Shown: positions 1 to 7,558 of the stretch, in pieces | How positions within the stretch are numbered: the stretch's first letter is position 1 | How the letters are laid out: the number at the start of each line of letters is the position of its first letter | Source of the DNA: Massilia sp. Root418 | GTDB taxonomy: Bacteria > Pseudomonadota > Gammaproteobacteria > Burkholderiales > Burkholderiaceae_D | Assembly (NCBI RefSeq): GCF_001425265.1 | Contig: NZ_LMEC01000026.1 | Location: 311,393 to 373,874 of the forward strand | Direction: 5' to 3' | DNA length: 62,482 nucleotides | The notes under the pieces: model-generated | The model's input: the letters and a program-made list of their open reading frames with translations, nothing else | What the model was told of the DNA's origin: nothing | The model's database searches: none | Program-made: the position numbers and the translations under genes

Positions 1-173
1 TCGTCTTCGAATCCCACCCTTTCCGTCCGAAAAAGTAAAAAAGGGCTCCCGCAGGGGAGCCCTTTCTGAATGGGCGATTCGGAGAGCCTCCGCGCCCCTT
101 AGGGCGCTTCGTCTTCGAATCCCACCCTTTCCGTCCGAAAAAGTAAAAAAGGGCTCCCGCAGGGGAGCCCTTT
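1..173 (+). repeat. 108-bp-period direct repeat carrying a tRNA-Ser-like 3' remnant and a terminator
   Basis: Bases 1-65 recur unchanged at 109-173, so the window opens inside a tandem duplication with a 108-bp period. Each copy begins with a T-loop-like TTCGAAT followed by CCCACCCTTTCC, which resembles the 3' end of a tRNA-Ser on the plus strand, and ends in a terminator hairpin. Before the second copy, GGAGAG at 82-87 could pair with CTTTCC, but only about 30 bases lie between (with a hairpin GCGCCC/GGGCGC), and the 5' T-stem strand is missing. It cannot fold as a tRNA, so I read it as a degenerate remnant. The left edge is outside the window. Confidence 0.6.
43..65 (+). terminator. Rho-independent terminator, first copy
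   Basis: The stem GGGCTCCC/GGGAGCCC with loop GCAG is preceded by an A-tract and followed by only three T. It is the first copy of the duplicated hairpin, and probably ends transcription entering from the left of the window. Confidence 0.5.
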
Positions 174-177
174 TTTT
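151..177. terminator. Bidirectional terminator after the tRNA-Ser genes
   Basis: An 8-bp perfect stem with a GCAG loop has six A on its left and seven T on its right, so it can act in both directions. On the minus strand it follows the second tRNA-Ser gene and would end the serS-tRNA transcript. Confidence 0.75.
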
Positions 178-182
178 CTTTT

Positions 183-274
<92 letters not shown>

Positions 275-305
275 TGGTACGGCAATTTCCTACAGCAGCT
301 TGTTG

Positions 306-395
<90 letters not shown>

Positions 396-462
396 GTTTT
401 CCCACTAGCTGCTGCGAGAAGGCAAGATTATAGCAGGCCTTTGCAGAAAGGGAAGGACTATT

Positions 463-1752
463 TTATGCCTTCAACGATGTCAGTCCGCCCATGTAGGGAC
501 GCAGCACTTCCGGGATCTCTACGGAGCCGTCGGCCTGCTGGTAATTTTCCAGTACCGCGACCAGGGTGCGGCCGACCGCCAGGCCGGAGCCGTTCAGGGT
601 GTGCAGCAGTTCCGGCTTGCCTTGGGCGTTGCGGAAACGCGCCTGCATGCGGCGCGCCTGGAAGGCCTCGCAGTTGGACAGGGACGAGATCTCGCGGTAG
701 GTGTTCTGCGCCGGTAGCCACACTTCCAGGTCGTAGGTCTTGGTGGCGCCAAAGCCCATGTCGCCGGTGCACAAGCTCATGACGCGGTAAGGCAGGCCGA
801 GGTCCTTCAGGATCTTCTCCGCGTGGCCCACCATTTCTTCCAGCACGTCGTACGAGGTGTCCGGATGCACCGCCTGGACCAGCTCCACTTTGTCGAACTG
901 GTGCTGGCGGATCATGCCGCGCGTGTCGCGGCCATAGCTGCCGGCTTCGGAGCGGAAGCATGGGGTGTGGGCGGTCATCTTCACCGGCAGCGCCTCGGCG
1001 GCCAGGATCTCGTCGCGCACGATGTTGGTCAGCGAGACTTCGGAGGTCGGAATCAGGTAGAAGGTCTCGCCTTCGCCTTCGGCACCTCCCTTCTTCACCG
1101 AGAACAGGTCGGCTTCGAACTTGGGCAGCTGGCCGGTGCCGCGCAGGGAGTCCGCGTTGACCATGTAGGGCGTGTAGCACTCGGTATAGCCATGCTCGCC
1201 GGTGTGCGTGTTCAGCATGAACTGCGCCAGCGCGCGGTGCAGGCGGGCGATACCGCCCTTCATGACGGAGAAACGCGAGCCGGTCAGCTTGGTGGCGGTA
1301 TCGAAGTCCAGGCCCAGGACCGCGCCCACGTCGACGTGGTCCTTCACTTCGAAATCGAAGGCGCGCGGCGTGCCGACTTTACGCACTTCGACGTTGCCGC
1401 TTTCGTCCGTGCCTACCGGGACCGATTCGTGCGGCAGGTTAGGCACCGCCTGCATGAAATCGCTCATCCGTGCCTGCACGGCCGACAATGCTTGTTCATT
1501 GTTCTTCAGCTCATCGCCCAGGCCGGCCACTTCCGCCATCACGGCGGTGGTGTCTTCCCCTTTGCCCTTGAGCATACCGATCTGCTTGGACAGCGAATTG
1601 CGCTTGCTTTGCAGTTCTTCGGTGCGCATCTGGATCGCCTTGCGTTCCGCTTCGAGGGCGTTGAAACCTGCCACGTCCAGCTGGAACTTGCGCGTCGCCA
1701 GGCGGGCTGCGACGGTGTCAATATCTTTACGGAGAAGTTGGATGTCTATCAT
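463..1752 (-). CDS. serS: Seryl-tRNA synthetase
   Basis: SerS charges tRNA-Ser with serine in the cytoplasm, and its product also feeds selenocysteine formation where present. The 429 residues match the usual family length. The N-terminal third is the long coiled-coil arm (about residues 28-100, rich in Glu, Lys and Ala) that grips the tRNA variable arm. The class II core follows, with motif 2 around FRSEAGSYGRDTRG and motif 3 around GLAVGRTLVAVLENYQ near the C-terminus. I chose the start at MIDIQLL, the standard SerRS N-terminus, not the 17-residue longer frame. Two tRNA-Ser(CGA) genes follow on the same strand. Confidence 0.97.
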   Translation of the reverse strand: MIDIQLLRKDIDTVAARLATRKFQLDVAGFNALEAERKAIQMRTEELQSKRNSLSKQIGMLKGKGEDTTAVMAEVAGLGDELKNNEQALSAVQARMSDFMQAVPNLPHESVPVGTDESGNVEVRKVGTPRAFDFEVKDHVDVGAVLGLDFDTATKLTGSRFSVMKGGIARLHRALAQFMLNTHTGEHGYTECYTPYMVNADSLRGTGQLPKFEADLFSVKKGGAEGEGETFYLIPTSEVSLTNIVRDEILAAEALPVKMTAHTPCFRSEAGSYGRDTRGMIRQHQFDKVELVQAVHPDTSYDVLEEMVGHAEKILKDLGLPYRVMSLCTGDMGFGATKTYDLEVWLPAQNTYREISSLSNCEAFQARRMQARFRNAQGKPELLHTLNGSGLAVGRTLVAVLENYQQADGSVEIPEVLRPYMGGLTSLKA

Positions 1753-1816
1753 GGGAGTTGCCGCTATGTCGGAAAGAGAGCAATTGTACCAAGATGACGC
1801 CACTTCCTTCGAGTTT

Positions 1817-2020
1817 TCAGATCAGGGCAGCTTTCTCCGCTGCGGTCAGGCGCTTGGCCGCAACCACGACGACGGGCATCTTGGCCGGGGCGGCTGCCAC
1901 AGTGGCGACGGCGGCGGCCGGCACCTCGATCGCGGGGGCGCTCGCGGTGGCATAGCTGGTGACGAGGGCCAGCGAAGCGGCGGCGGCGAAGATGACTTCC
2001 ATGTTTTTCAGTACGTTCAT
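1817..2020 (-). CDS. Small secreted Ala/Val-rich protein of unknown function
   Basis: A 67-residue protein starting MNVLKNMEVIF, with a good Shine-Dalgarno (AAGGAGCTTAAA) before the ATG. The N-terminal 25-28 residues are hydrophobic and end near YATASA, which looks like a signal peptide or membrane anchor. The remainder is rich in Ala, Val and Pro and ends in a short charged stretch (AAKRLTAAEKAAL). It lies 64 bp upstream of serS on the same strand. I recognise only the general type, short exported proteins common in Oxalobacteraceae, and cannot assign a function. A frame open 52 codons further upstream has no better start. Confidence 0.65.
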   Translation of the reverse strand: MNVLKNMEVIFAAAASLALVTSYATASAPAIEVPAAAVATVAAAPAKMPVVVVAAKRLTAAEKAALI

Positions 2021-2161
2021 TTTAAGCTCCTTGGTGGTTGGGGACTGCGTTGTGTCTTGCGATGATTGAACTGTACCTAAAGGCTCCCTGCCATTCCACC
2101 GGCGTGCGATGAAGCGCTGAAAACGCGGGATGAAACGCAAAAACCAGCCCCAAAACGAAGC

Positions 2162-2229
2162 CGAGCTCTGCCGCATTCCCCGCTACTTCGGGGTCAGACC
2201 CCGAAGTGGGCCGAATGCGGCAGAGCTCG
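2162..2229. repeat. Large nested palindrome, copy 1
   Basis: A 17-bp perfect outer arm (2162-2178 against 2213-2229) encloses an inner palindrome, ACTTCGGGG-TCA-GACCCCGAAGT style, at 2185-2207. It lies in the 400-bp gene-free gap between the small secreted protein and the MocR gene. It could form a strong hairpin or cruciform and stop transcription. A second copy is at 2323-2383. Confidence 0.8.
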
Positions 2230-2322
2230 CATATAGGATGGCGCTTATCCGTGTAGGGTTAATCAGGTAAAGAGGGCTGGATATGCTGACTTTGACCCGG
2301 CGCCGCCGGGCGAGGACGCGAA

Positions 2323-2383
2323 CTGAGCCGCATTCCCCCCCCACTTCGGGGTCAGACCCCGAAGTGGGGGAAATGCGGCTCAG
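2323..2383. repeat. Large nested palindrome, copy 2
   Basis: A 12-bp outer arm (2323-2334 against 2372-2383) encloses the same inner core as the copy at 2162-2229. The outer arms differ in sequence between the copies yet each pairs with its own partner, so pairing and not sequence is what is kept. The bases between the two palindromes (2230-2322) show no gene. Confidence 0.8.
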
Positions 2384-2421
2384 CTCGCCTGTCGGCGTTG
2401 TCCGAACGGTGTGGGAATGCG

Positions 2422-3861
2422 TCAGGCGGCGCGGAAGGCGGGGGTAGCGGCGGCGCGGTGCACGAGGGCGCCGAGGCGGGTGATGGCGCTTTCGACTGCG
2501 GGACTCCAGGGGTTGCCGCAGTTGAGACGCAGGCAGTTGCTGAACTTGCCGCTGGCGGAGAATAGCTGGCCCGGCATGAAGGCCACTCCCTCCCCTATCG
2601 CCTCCCGGTGCAGCGCGAGCGCGTCCACTTGCACGGGCATCTGCACCCACAGGACGAAGCCGCCCTGCGGTTCGGAGATCGAGCATTCGTGCGGAAAACT
2701 GGCGGCTACGGCGTCGGACATGCGGCAGATGCGCTGCGCCAGCGCGCGCCGCATCTTGCGCACCTGGAGCTCATAACTGCTACCGGCGAGGAAGTCCGCC
2801 AGCACGGCCTGGAAGAACTGGCTGGTGGCGCCGCTCGATACCATCTTCAGCAGCGTCACTTCCTGCGCCCAGCGCCCCGCCACCACGTAGCCCACGCGCG
2901 AGGCGGGCGTGATGGCTTTCGAGAACGACGAGCACAGCAGCACGTGGCCGCTGGTGTCATAGGCCTTCACCGGCCAGGGCCGCTCGGCGGTGAAGCACAG
3001 GTCGCGGTAGATGTCGTCCTCGATCAGCGGAATGTCGTGCTGGGACAGCAGCGCAGCCAGGCGCTTCTTGTTCTCTTCGGGCATGACGCAACCTAGCGGG
3101 TTGTTGGCGTTGGGGACGAACAGGCACGCCTGCACCAACCCGGCATTGAAGGCCAGCTCCAGCGCGTCGATCGAGGGGCCGGTTTTGGGGTGGGTGGGGA
3201 TTTCCAGCGCCTTCATGCCCAGGCTTTCTATCAGCTGCAGCAGCACGAAGTAGGTAGCCGATTCGATGGCGATGGTGTCGCCCGGCTTGGCGACCGCGCG
3301 CAGGCACAGGCTGATCGCTTCGGTGCAGGAGCTGGTGACGACGATCTCGGCCGGGTCCGGCCGTCCCCAGTCCAGCGCGCGCCGCATGATCTGGCGCACG
3401 AAGGCGGGTTCGTTGGTCTCGAAGCAGCTCACGCGCGCCAGCAGCGCCGGTTCGCGCCGCGCCACGGCGGCGACGGTTTTCTGCATGCGCTTGATGGGCA
3501 GCAGCTCGTCGGGCGGCCAGGCCGAGCCCAGTTGCAGCATGCCGGGCGCTTCGTTCTCTTTTAATATCCGCATCAGCAGGCTGGTGATGCCGACGTATTC
3601 AGGTTCTTTCAGGTGCTCGGCGTCCGTCATCACGGACAGCAGGCGCGCACGGTGGCGCACGTAGTAGCCCGCCTGCGGGCGCGCTTCGATCAGGCCGCGG
3701 TCTTCCATCAGCCGCAGCGCCTGCAGCACGGTGCTGACCGACAGGCGCTTTTGCTGCGCCAGGTGGCGGATGGACGGCAGCCGGTCGCCAGGCGCGAACA
3801 CGCGGGCGGCGATGTGGGCGCCAAGTTCGTCGGCCAGCTGTTCGTACAGATTGGTTTGCAT
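2422..3861 (-). CDS. MocR-family regulator (GntR-type wHTH fused to PLP aminotransferase-like domain)
   Basis: A 479-residue two-domain protein. Residues 1-70 form a GntR-type winged helix (LPSIRHLAQQKRLSVSTVL). Residues from about 85 on form a fold-type I aminotransferase-like domain, with PLP-site elements NANNPLG near 251, an Asp-Asp-x-Tyr element near 282 and the PLP lysine in SSFSK at residue 315. In MocR regulators this domain senses an amine, amino acid or PLP vitamer and does not usually catalyse transamination. I start at MQTNLYEQ, 5 bases after an AAGGA; the longer frame has no such site. It is divergent from the DUF2917 gene, a plausible target: GTACA at 3904 and TGTAC at 3954 lie inverted between them. 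Confidence 0.88.
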   Translation of the reverse strand: MQTNLYEQLADELGAHIAARVFAPGDRLPSIRHLAQQKRLSVSTVLQALRLMEDRGLIEARPQAGYYVRHRARLLSVMTDAEHLKEPEYVGITSLLMRILKENEAPGMLQLGSAWPPDELLPIKRMQKTVAAVARREPALLARVSCFETNEPAFVRQIMRRALDWGRPDPAEIVVTSSCTEAISLCLRAVAKPGDTIAIESATYFVLLQLIESLGMKALEIPTHPKTGPSIDALELAFNAGLVQACLFVPNANNPLGCVMPEENKKRLAALLSQHDIPLIEDDIYRDLCFTAERPWPVKAYDTSGHVLLCSSFSKAITPASRVGYVVAGRWAQEVTLLKMVSSGATSQFFQAVLADFLAGSSYELQVRKMRRALAQRICRMSDAVAASFPHECSISEPQGGFVLWVQMPVQVDALALHREAIGEGVAFMPGQLFSASGKFSNCLRLNCGNPWSPAVESAITRLGALVHRAAATPAFRAA

Positions 3862-4041
3862 GGACATCCTTCCATTGTGGCGAGCGCGCGCCGCGCGGCA
3901 CAGGTACAACGGCGCGTTATTTCGACCAGCACAGTTTAGCCGAACCGGCGCTGTGTACATCACAATTCCGGTTTGCTGCATCTGTTATGGCCGGCGCGCG
4001 GTGGGTATGCTGAAGGCTGCAATCATCTTCAGGAGAGCCCC

Positions 4042-4392
4042 ATGAAATCCCGTACCCAGCCCTATGCCGAATACACACTGAGCAGCGACGCCCCGCTGCG
4101 CCTGGAGGACGCCGGCGGCCGCGTGGTGGAGGCCATTTCCGGCGTGACGTGGATTACCGCCTATGGCCAGGCAACGGATTTCCTGCTGCGCCCCGGCCAG
4201 CGCTTCGTGGTGCCGAACGACGGCTTGACGCTGGTGGACGCGATCGGCAGCAGCCGGATCCGGCTGGCGGCGCCGCCGGCGCAAAGCTGGCGCCTGCGCG
4301 TGCTGCGCGAGGGCCACGCGCGCCTGGCGGAGTCGATGATGCGTTTGCGCCAGGGCTTGCAGCCGGCGCGCTGCGCGGACTTCCCCGGCTAG
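4042..4392 (+). CDS. DUF2917 domain protein
   Basis: A 116-residue cytoplasmic protein, with AGGAGAG before the ATG. It matches the DUF2917 pattern as I know it: a small beta-rich module with LEDAGGRVVEAISGVTWIT early, then a Gln/Arg-Phe-x-Val-Pro-Asn-Asp-Gly-Leu element like a cupin turn (RFVVPNDGLTL). It has no signal peptide and its biochemical role is unknown. It is transcribed away from the MocR regulator. Its stop codon TAG shares the four bases CTAG (4389-4392) with the stop of the convergent hydrolase gene. Confidence 0.8.
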   Translation: MKSRTQPYAEYTLSSDAPLRLEDAGGRVVEAISGVTWITAYGQATDFLLRPGQRFVVPNDGLTLVDAIGSSRIRLAAPPAQSWRLRVLREGHARLAESMMRLRQGLQPARCADFPG

Positions 4393-5204
4393 CCGCCTGC
4401 CAGCCAGTTTTGCACGGCGGCGTTGAATTCCGCCGCCTGTTCGCGCATGGGCCAGTGGCCGGTTTCCATGCCGATGGCACGGCTGCCGGGTGTGGCATTG
4501 AGCTTGTCCGCCCATGCCCCGGAGTGGAACATGAAGGGCTTGCGCTTGCCGTAGATGAAGAGCGTGGGGCAGCCGGGCATGCTGGTGGCGGCGTGGCGGT
4601 ACGAGCCGTAGGCGCCGGTCCAGGCGATGTAGTACGGGTAGTTCATCTGGCTGCCGATGTCGGCTGCCTCCACCGGCACGCGCATGGCCTTGGCCATCCT
4701 GCGCGACATGCCATCCCCAAGCTTGCCGCCGATGCGCCAGGCCAGCGCGAGCCACAGCTGGTAGCTGGCGATGGCAAGCTTGGCGCCCAGGCCCAGCGTG
4801 GCGCGGTATTCGGGCGTGAGCGCATCTCCCACGTCGACCGCCACGATGCGCGATACCAGCTGCGGATGCCTTTGCGCGAATTCGGTGCCGAAGATGCTGC
4901 CCCAGTCGTGCTGCATCAAAATCACCGGCCGGTCCGGACTGGCCAGGCGCGCGATGCGCTCGATCAGCGAGGTCATCTCGTCCAGCGGGCACGGCCGGCG
5001 CGGCTTGCCCAGGTCGAAGCCGGGCAGCGTGAAACGCGCGCAGCGGTATTGCCCGCTCAGCGCGGCCACCTGGCCGTCCCACAGTCGGTGCGTGTCCGGC
5101 CAGCCGTGCAGCATGAGGATGGTCTCGGTGGCCGGACCACCCTCGCCTTCCAACGGCCCGTCCACCAGCACTTCGATGCCGTCAACCACGAATGTCCGCT
5201 GCAT
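4389..5204 (-). CDS. Alpha/beta hydrolase, epoxide hydrolase/haloalkane dehalogenase-like
   Basis: A 271-residue alpha/beta-hydrolase. HGWPD (33-37) forms the oxyanion region. The nucleophile elbow is QHDWGS with Asp100, which points to the Asp-nucleophile branch (epoxide hydrolases, haloalkane and fluoroacetate dehalogenases) and not to a Ser esterase. The catalytic His is probably in the ETGHWPM element near residue 250. No signal peptide is seen. The start is MQRTFVVDGIEV; the frame stays open upstream but overlaps the divergent GntR gene and lacks family sequence. The natural substrate cannot be told from sequence. Confidence 0.85.
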   Translation of the reverse strand: MQRTFVVDGIEVLVDGPLEGEGGPATETILMLHGWPDTHRLWDGQVAALSGQYRCARFTLPGFDLGKPRRPCPLDEMTSLIERIARLASPDRPVILMQHDWGSIFGTEFAQRHPQLVSRIVAVDVGDALTPEYRATLGLGAKLAIASYQLWLALAWRIGGKLGDGMSRRMAKAMRVPVEAADIGSQMNYPYYIAWTGAYGSYRHAATSMPGCPTLFIYGKRKPFMFHSGAWADKLNATPGSRAIGMETGHWPMREQAAEFNAAVQNWLAGG

Positions 5205-5269
5205 GCCGCGCCCTTGCTTGTCAAAAGAATAGCAATCATAGCCAATAAATAGCCGGCCATGTATGATTG

Positions 5270-5283
5270 AGTAATTGATTACT
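5270..5283. promoter_or_regulatory. 14-bp palindrome, candidate GntR autoregulatory operator
   Basis: AGTAATTGATTACT is a palindrome with 6-bp arms, ending 11 bp before the start of the GntR-family gene, where a repressor would block its own expression. It also lies upstream of the divergent hydrolase gene. Confidence 0.4.
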
Positions 5284-5294
5284 GCTACGGCTCC

Positions 5295-5999
5295 ATGCAA
5301 ACCTCCATCGTCGCCATCGAAGAAAAACAGAGCAGTGGCGCGAGCTCGAACGATATCGCGAACCACATCGCGGAGGCCATCGCGGCACGCAAGCTGCCGC
5401 CCGGGACCAAGCTGCGCGAGGAGGCTTTGTCGCGCCTGTACTCGGTCAGCCGCACCAAAATCCGCGCCGCGCTGCTGATCCTCTCCAAAGATAAACTGAT
5501 CCAGATGGTGCCCGACAAGGGCGCTTTCGTGAGCCAGCCGAGCGAGAAGGAGTCGCGCGATATCTTCGCCGCGCGGCGCATCCTGGAGGCGGCGCTGGCC
5601 AGGGAGTTCGTGGCCAAGGCGAAGGCGGCCGATTTCAGGGTGCTGGAGCGGCATTTGAAGATGGAACGCGAGGCGCTGGGCGACCATAAGGTGCGCTCGC
5701 AGCTGCTGGGGGATTTCCATGTGCTGCTGGCGAACGTGGTGGGCAACCAGGTGCTGCAGGAGATGCTGAGCGAACTGGTGGCGCGCAGTTCGCTCATCAC
5801 CATGCTGTATCAGTCGGACCGGGATGCGGTGTGCTCGTCCAACGAGCACCAGGAATTCCTGGATGCGGCCAAGGCGGGCGATGCGGACCTGGCGGCGCGG
5901 CTGATGCTGGAGCATCTGTTGCACGTGGAGGGTGCGCTGCGCTTTGATTCGGGCGGGGCGGCGCCGGATAGGGATCTGGTGGCGGCGCTGCTGAAGTAG
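5295..5999 (+). CDS. GntR-family regulator, FadR (FCD) subfamily
   Basis: A 234-residue regulator. An N-terminal winged helix (about 18-85: IANHIAEAIAARKLPPGTKLREEALSR then SRTKIRAALLIL) is followed by an all-helical FCD ligand domain (about 95-220) with conserved Asp and His positions (DFHVLLANVVGN, EHQEFLDAAKAGD, MLEHL) that usually hold a metal and a carboxylate-type effector. Members next to purine catabolism genes often repress them. The neighbours 8-oxoguanine deaminase and NCS2 permease suggest that job here, which is inference. Its stop codon is followed directly by a REP element. Confidence 0.87.
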   Translation: MQTSIVAIEEKQSSGASSNDIANHIAEAIAARKLPPGTKLREEALSRLYSVSRTKIRAALLILSKDKLIQMVPDKGAFVSQPSEKESRDIFAARRILEAALAREFVAKAKAADFRVLERHLKMEREALGDHKVRSQLLGDFHVLLANVVGNQVLQEMLSELVARSSLITMLYQSDRDAVCSSNEHQEFLDAAKAGDADLAARLMLEHLLHVEGALRFDSGGAAPDRDLVAALLK

Positions 6000-6000
6000 C

Positions 6001-6034
6001 GGCGGGTTACGCGCTGCGCGCTAACCCGCCCTAC
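6001..6034 (-). repeat. REP element (GTAG-headed palindrome), single
   Basis: On the minus strand it reads GTAG, then GGCGGGTTA, a short GC hairpin, then TAACCCGCC. It starts one base after the GntR stop codon. Related elements are at 16760-16850, 58700-58795 and 62390-62469; this is the only locus with a single copy. Confidence 0.85.
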
Positions 6035-6056
6035 GGATGCATTAACGGCCGTTTAT

Positions 6057-7433
6057 TTATGCTGCCTTGCGCGTGCCGGTGGCCAGCGCCAGTTCGTGCG
6101 CCAGCGAGTTGTGGCGCTCGATGACGATCGGCAGGTCCACTGTCTGCAGCAGCCCGTCGCGCACCACCACTTTGCCGTTGATGATGCTGTGCGTGACGTT
6201 GGACGGGGTGCAGAATACCAGCGCGGCCACCGGGTCGTGCAGTGCGCCGGCGTATCCGATCTGATCCAGCTTGAAGGTAATGATGTCCGCCCCCATGCCG
6301 GGCTTGAGCGCGCCGATGTCGTCGCGGTTGAGCACCTTGGCCCCCCCCAGCGTGGCCAGTTCCAGCGCCTGGCGCGCGGTCATCGCGTCCGGACCGAAGC
6401 CGACACGCTGCAGCAGCATGGCCTGGCGTACTTCGCCCAGCATGTGGCCGGCGTCGTTCGAGGCGCAGCCGTCCACGCCCAGGCCCACCGGCACGCCGGC
6501 GTCCACCATCTTGCGGATCGGGGCGATGCCGGAGGCCAGCCGCATGTTCGAGCACGGGCAGTGCGCGATGCCGGTGCCGGTCCTGGCGAACATGTAGACG
6601 CCGTCGTCGTCCAGCTGCACGCAGTGCGCATGCCACACGTCGTGGCCCACCCAGCCGCAGTCTTCGGCGTATTCGGCCGGGGTCATGTTGAACTTCTCGC
6701 GGCTGTAGGCGATGTCGTTCACGTTCTCGGCCAGATGGGTATGCAGCGACACGCCGTAGCTGCGCGCCATGCCGGCCGCTTCCTTCATCAGATCGCGCGA
6801 CACGGAGAACGGCGAGCATGGCGCCACCACGATGCGCTGCATGGCGTAGCGGCTGGCGTCGTGGTAGGTTTCGATCAGGCGCTGGGTGTCCTTCAGGATG
6901 GCGCCCTCCTCTTCCACCACGCGGTCCGGCGGCAGGCCGCCCTTGGACTGGCCCACGCTCATGGAGCCGCGCGCGGCGTGGAAGCGCATGCCGATCTTCT
7001 TCGCGGCCTCGATGCTGTCGTCCAGGCGGCAGTTGTTGGGGTAGATGTAGAGGTGGTCGCTGCTGGTGGTGCAGCCCGACAGCATCAGCTCGGACATGGC
7101 CGTGAGCGTGGACACGTGCACCATTTCGCTGGTGAGGTTGGCCCATATCGGGTACAGGTTGGTGAGCCAGTTGAACAACTCGCCGTTCTGCGCGGTGGGG
7201 ATCACGCGCGTAAGGCTCTGGTACATGTGATGGTGGGTGTTCACCAGGCCCGGCATCACTACCTGGCCACTGGCGTCGATCACTTCGTCGGCGTGCTGCG
7301 GCAGGTCGGCGCTGAGGCCGACCTGTTCGATCACGTTGCCGCGCACGAAGACGGCGCCGTTGTCGATTTCACGGCGCTCGTCGTCCATGGTCACCACCAC
7401 GCGCGCATTCTTGATCAAGAGGGTTTTAGTCAT
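6057..7433 (-). CDS. 8-oxoguanine deaminase (amidohydrolase superfamily)
   Basis: A 458-residue amidohydrolase. It would hydrolyse 8-oxoguanine to uric acid and ammonia in the cytoplasm. Metal ligands are visible: HxH at 67-69 (NTHHHMYQ), the SLHTHLAEN element with His and Glu, a HAHC element, and Asp in GVDGCASND. The sequence fits the branch holding the Pseudomonas 8-oxoguanine deaminases, close to TrzN/AtzA-type enzymes; a related aminohydrolase activity remains possible. I start at MTKTLLIKNARV; MDLK, four codons earlier, is an alternative. The permease gene lies 125 bp upstream but a hairpin terminator separates them, so this gene probably has its own promoter. Confidence 0.87.
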   Translation of the reverse strand: MTKTLLIKNARVVVTMDDERREIDNGAVFVRGNVIEQVGLSADLPQHADEVIDASGQVVMPGLVNTHHHMYQSLTRVIPTAQNGELFNWLTNLYPIWANLTSEMVHVSTLTAMSELMLSGCTTSSDHLYIYPNNCRLDDSIEAAKKIGMRFHAARGSMSVGQSKGGLPPDRVVEEEGAILKDTQRLIETYHDASRYAMQRIVVAPCSPFSVSRDLMKEAAGMARSYGVSLHTHLAENVNDIAYSREKFNMTPAEYAEDCGWVGHDVWHAHCVQLDDDGVYMFARTGTGIAHCPCSNMRLASGIAPIRKMVDAGVPVGLGVDGCASNDAGHMLGEVRQAMLLQRVGFGPDAMTARQALELATLGGAKVLNRDDIGALKPGMGADIITFKLDQIGYAGALHDPVAALVFCTPSNVTHSIINGKVVVRDGLLQTVDLPIVIERHNSLAHELALATGTRKAA

Positions 7434-7458
7434 TTTTAGGTCCATAGGAATGATTAAA

Positions 7459-7496
7459 CACTGCGGAAACAATGCGCGGGCACTGCGGAAACAATG
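7459..7496 (-). promoter_or_regulatory. Two 16-bp direct repeats 22 bp apart, candidate operator of the deaminase gene
   Basis: CACTGCGGAAACAATG occurs at 7459-7474 and again at 7481-7496 without mismatch. The 22-bp period equals two helical turns, so a protein would bind both on one face of the DNA. The repeats lie 26-63 bp upstream of the deaminase ATG, in the promoter region. Confidence 0.55.
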
Positions 7497-7498
7497 TC

Positions 7499-7530
7499 AA
7501 AACCGCGCCGGGTGGTCGTCACCGGCGCGG
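7499..7530 (-). terminator. Terminator after the NCS2 permease gene
   Basis: A 9-bp perfect stem (7503-7511 CCGCGCCGG with 7522-7530) and a 10-base loop is followed on the minus strand by TTTT. It lies 29 bp past the permease stop. The T-tract is short, so read-through is likely. Confidence 0.55.
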
Positions 7531-7558
7531 ACTTTACTGCGGGAAGGCGGCTAAGAGC

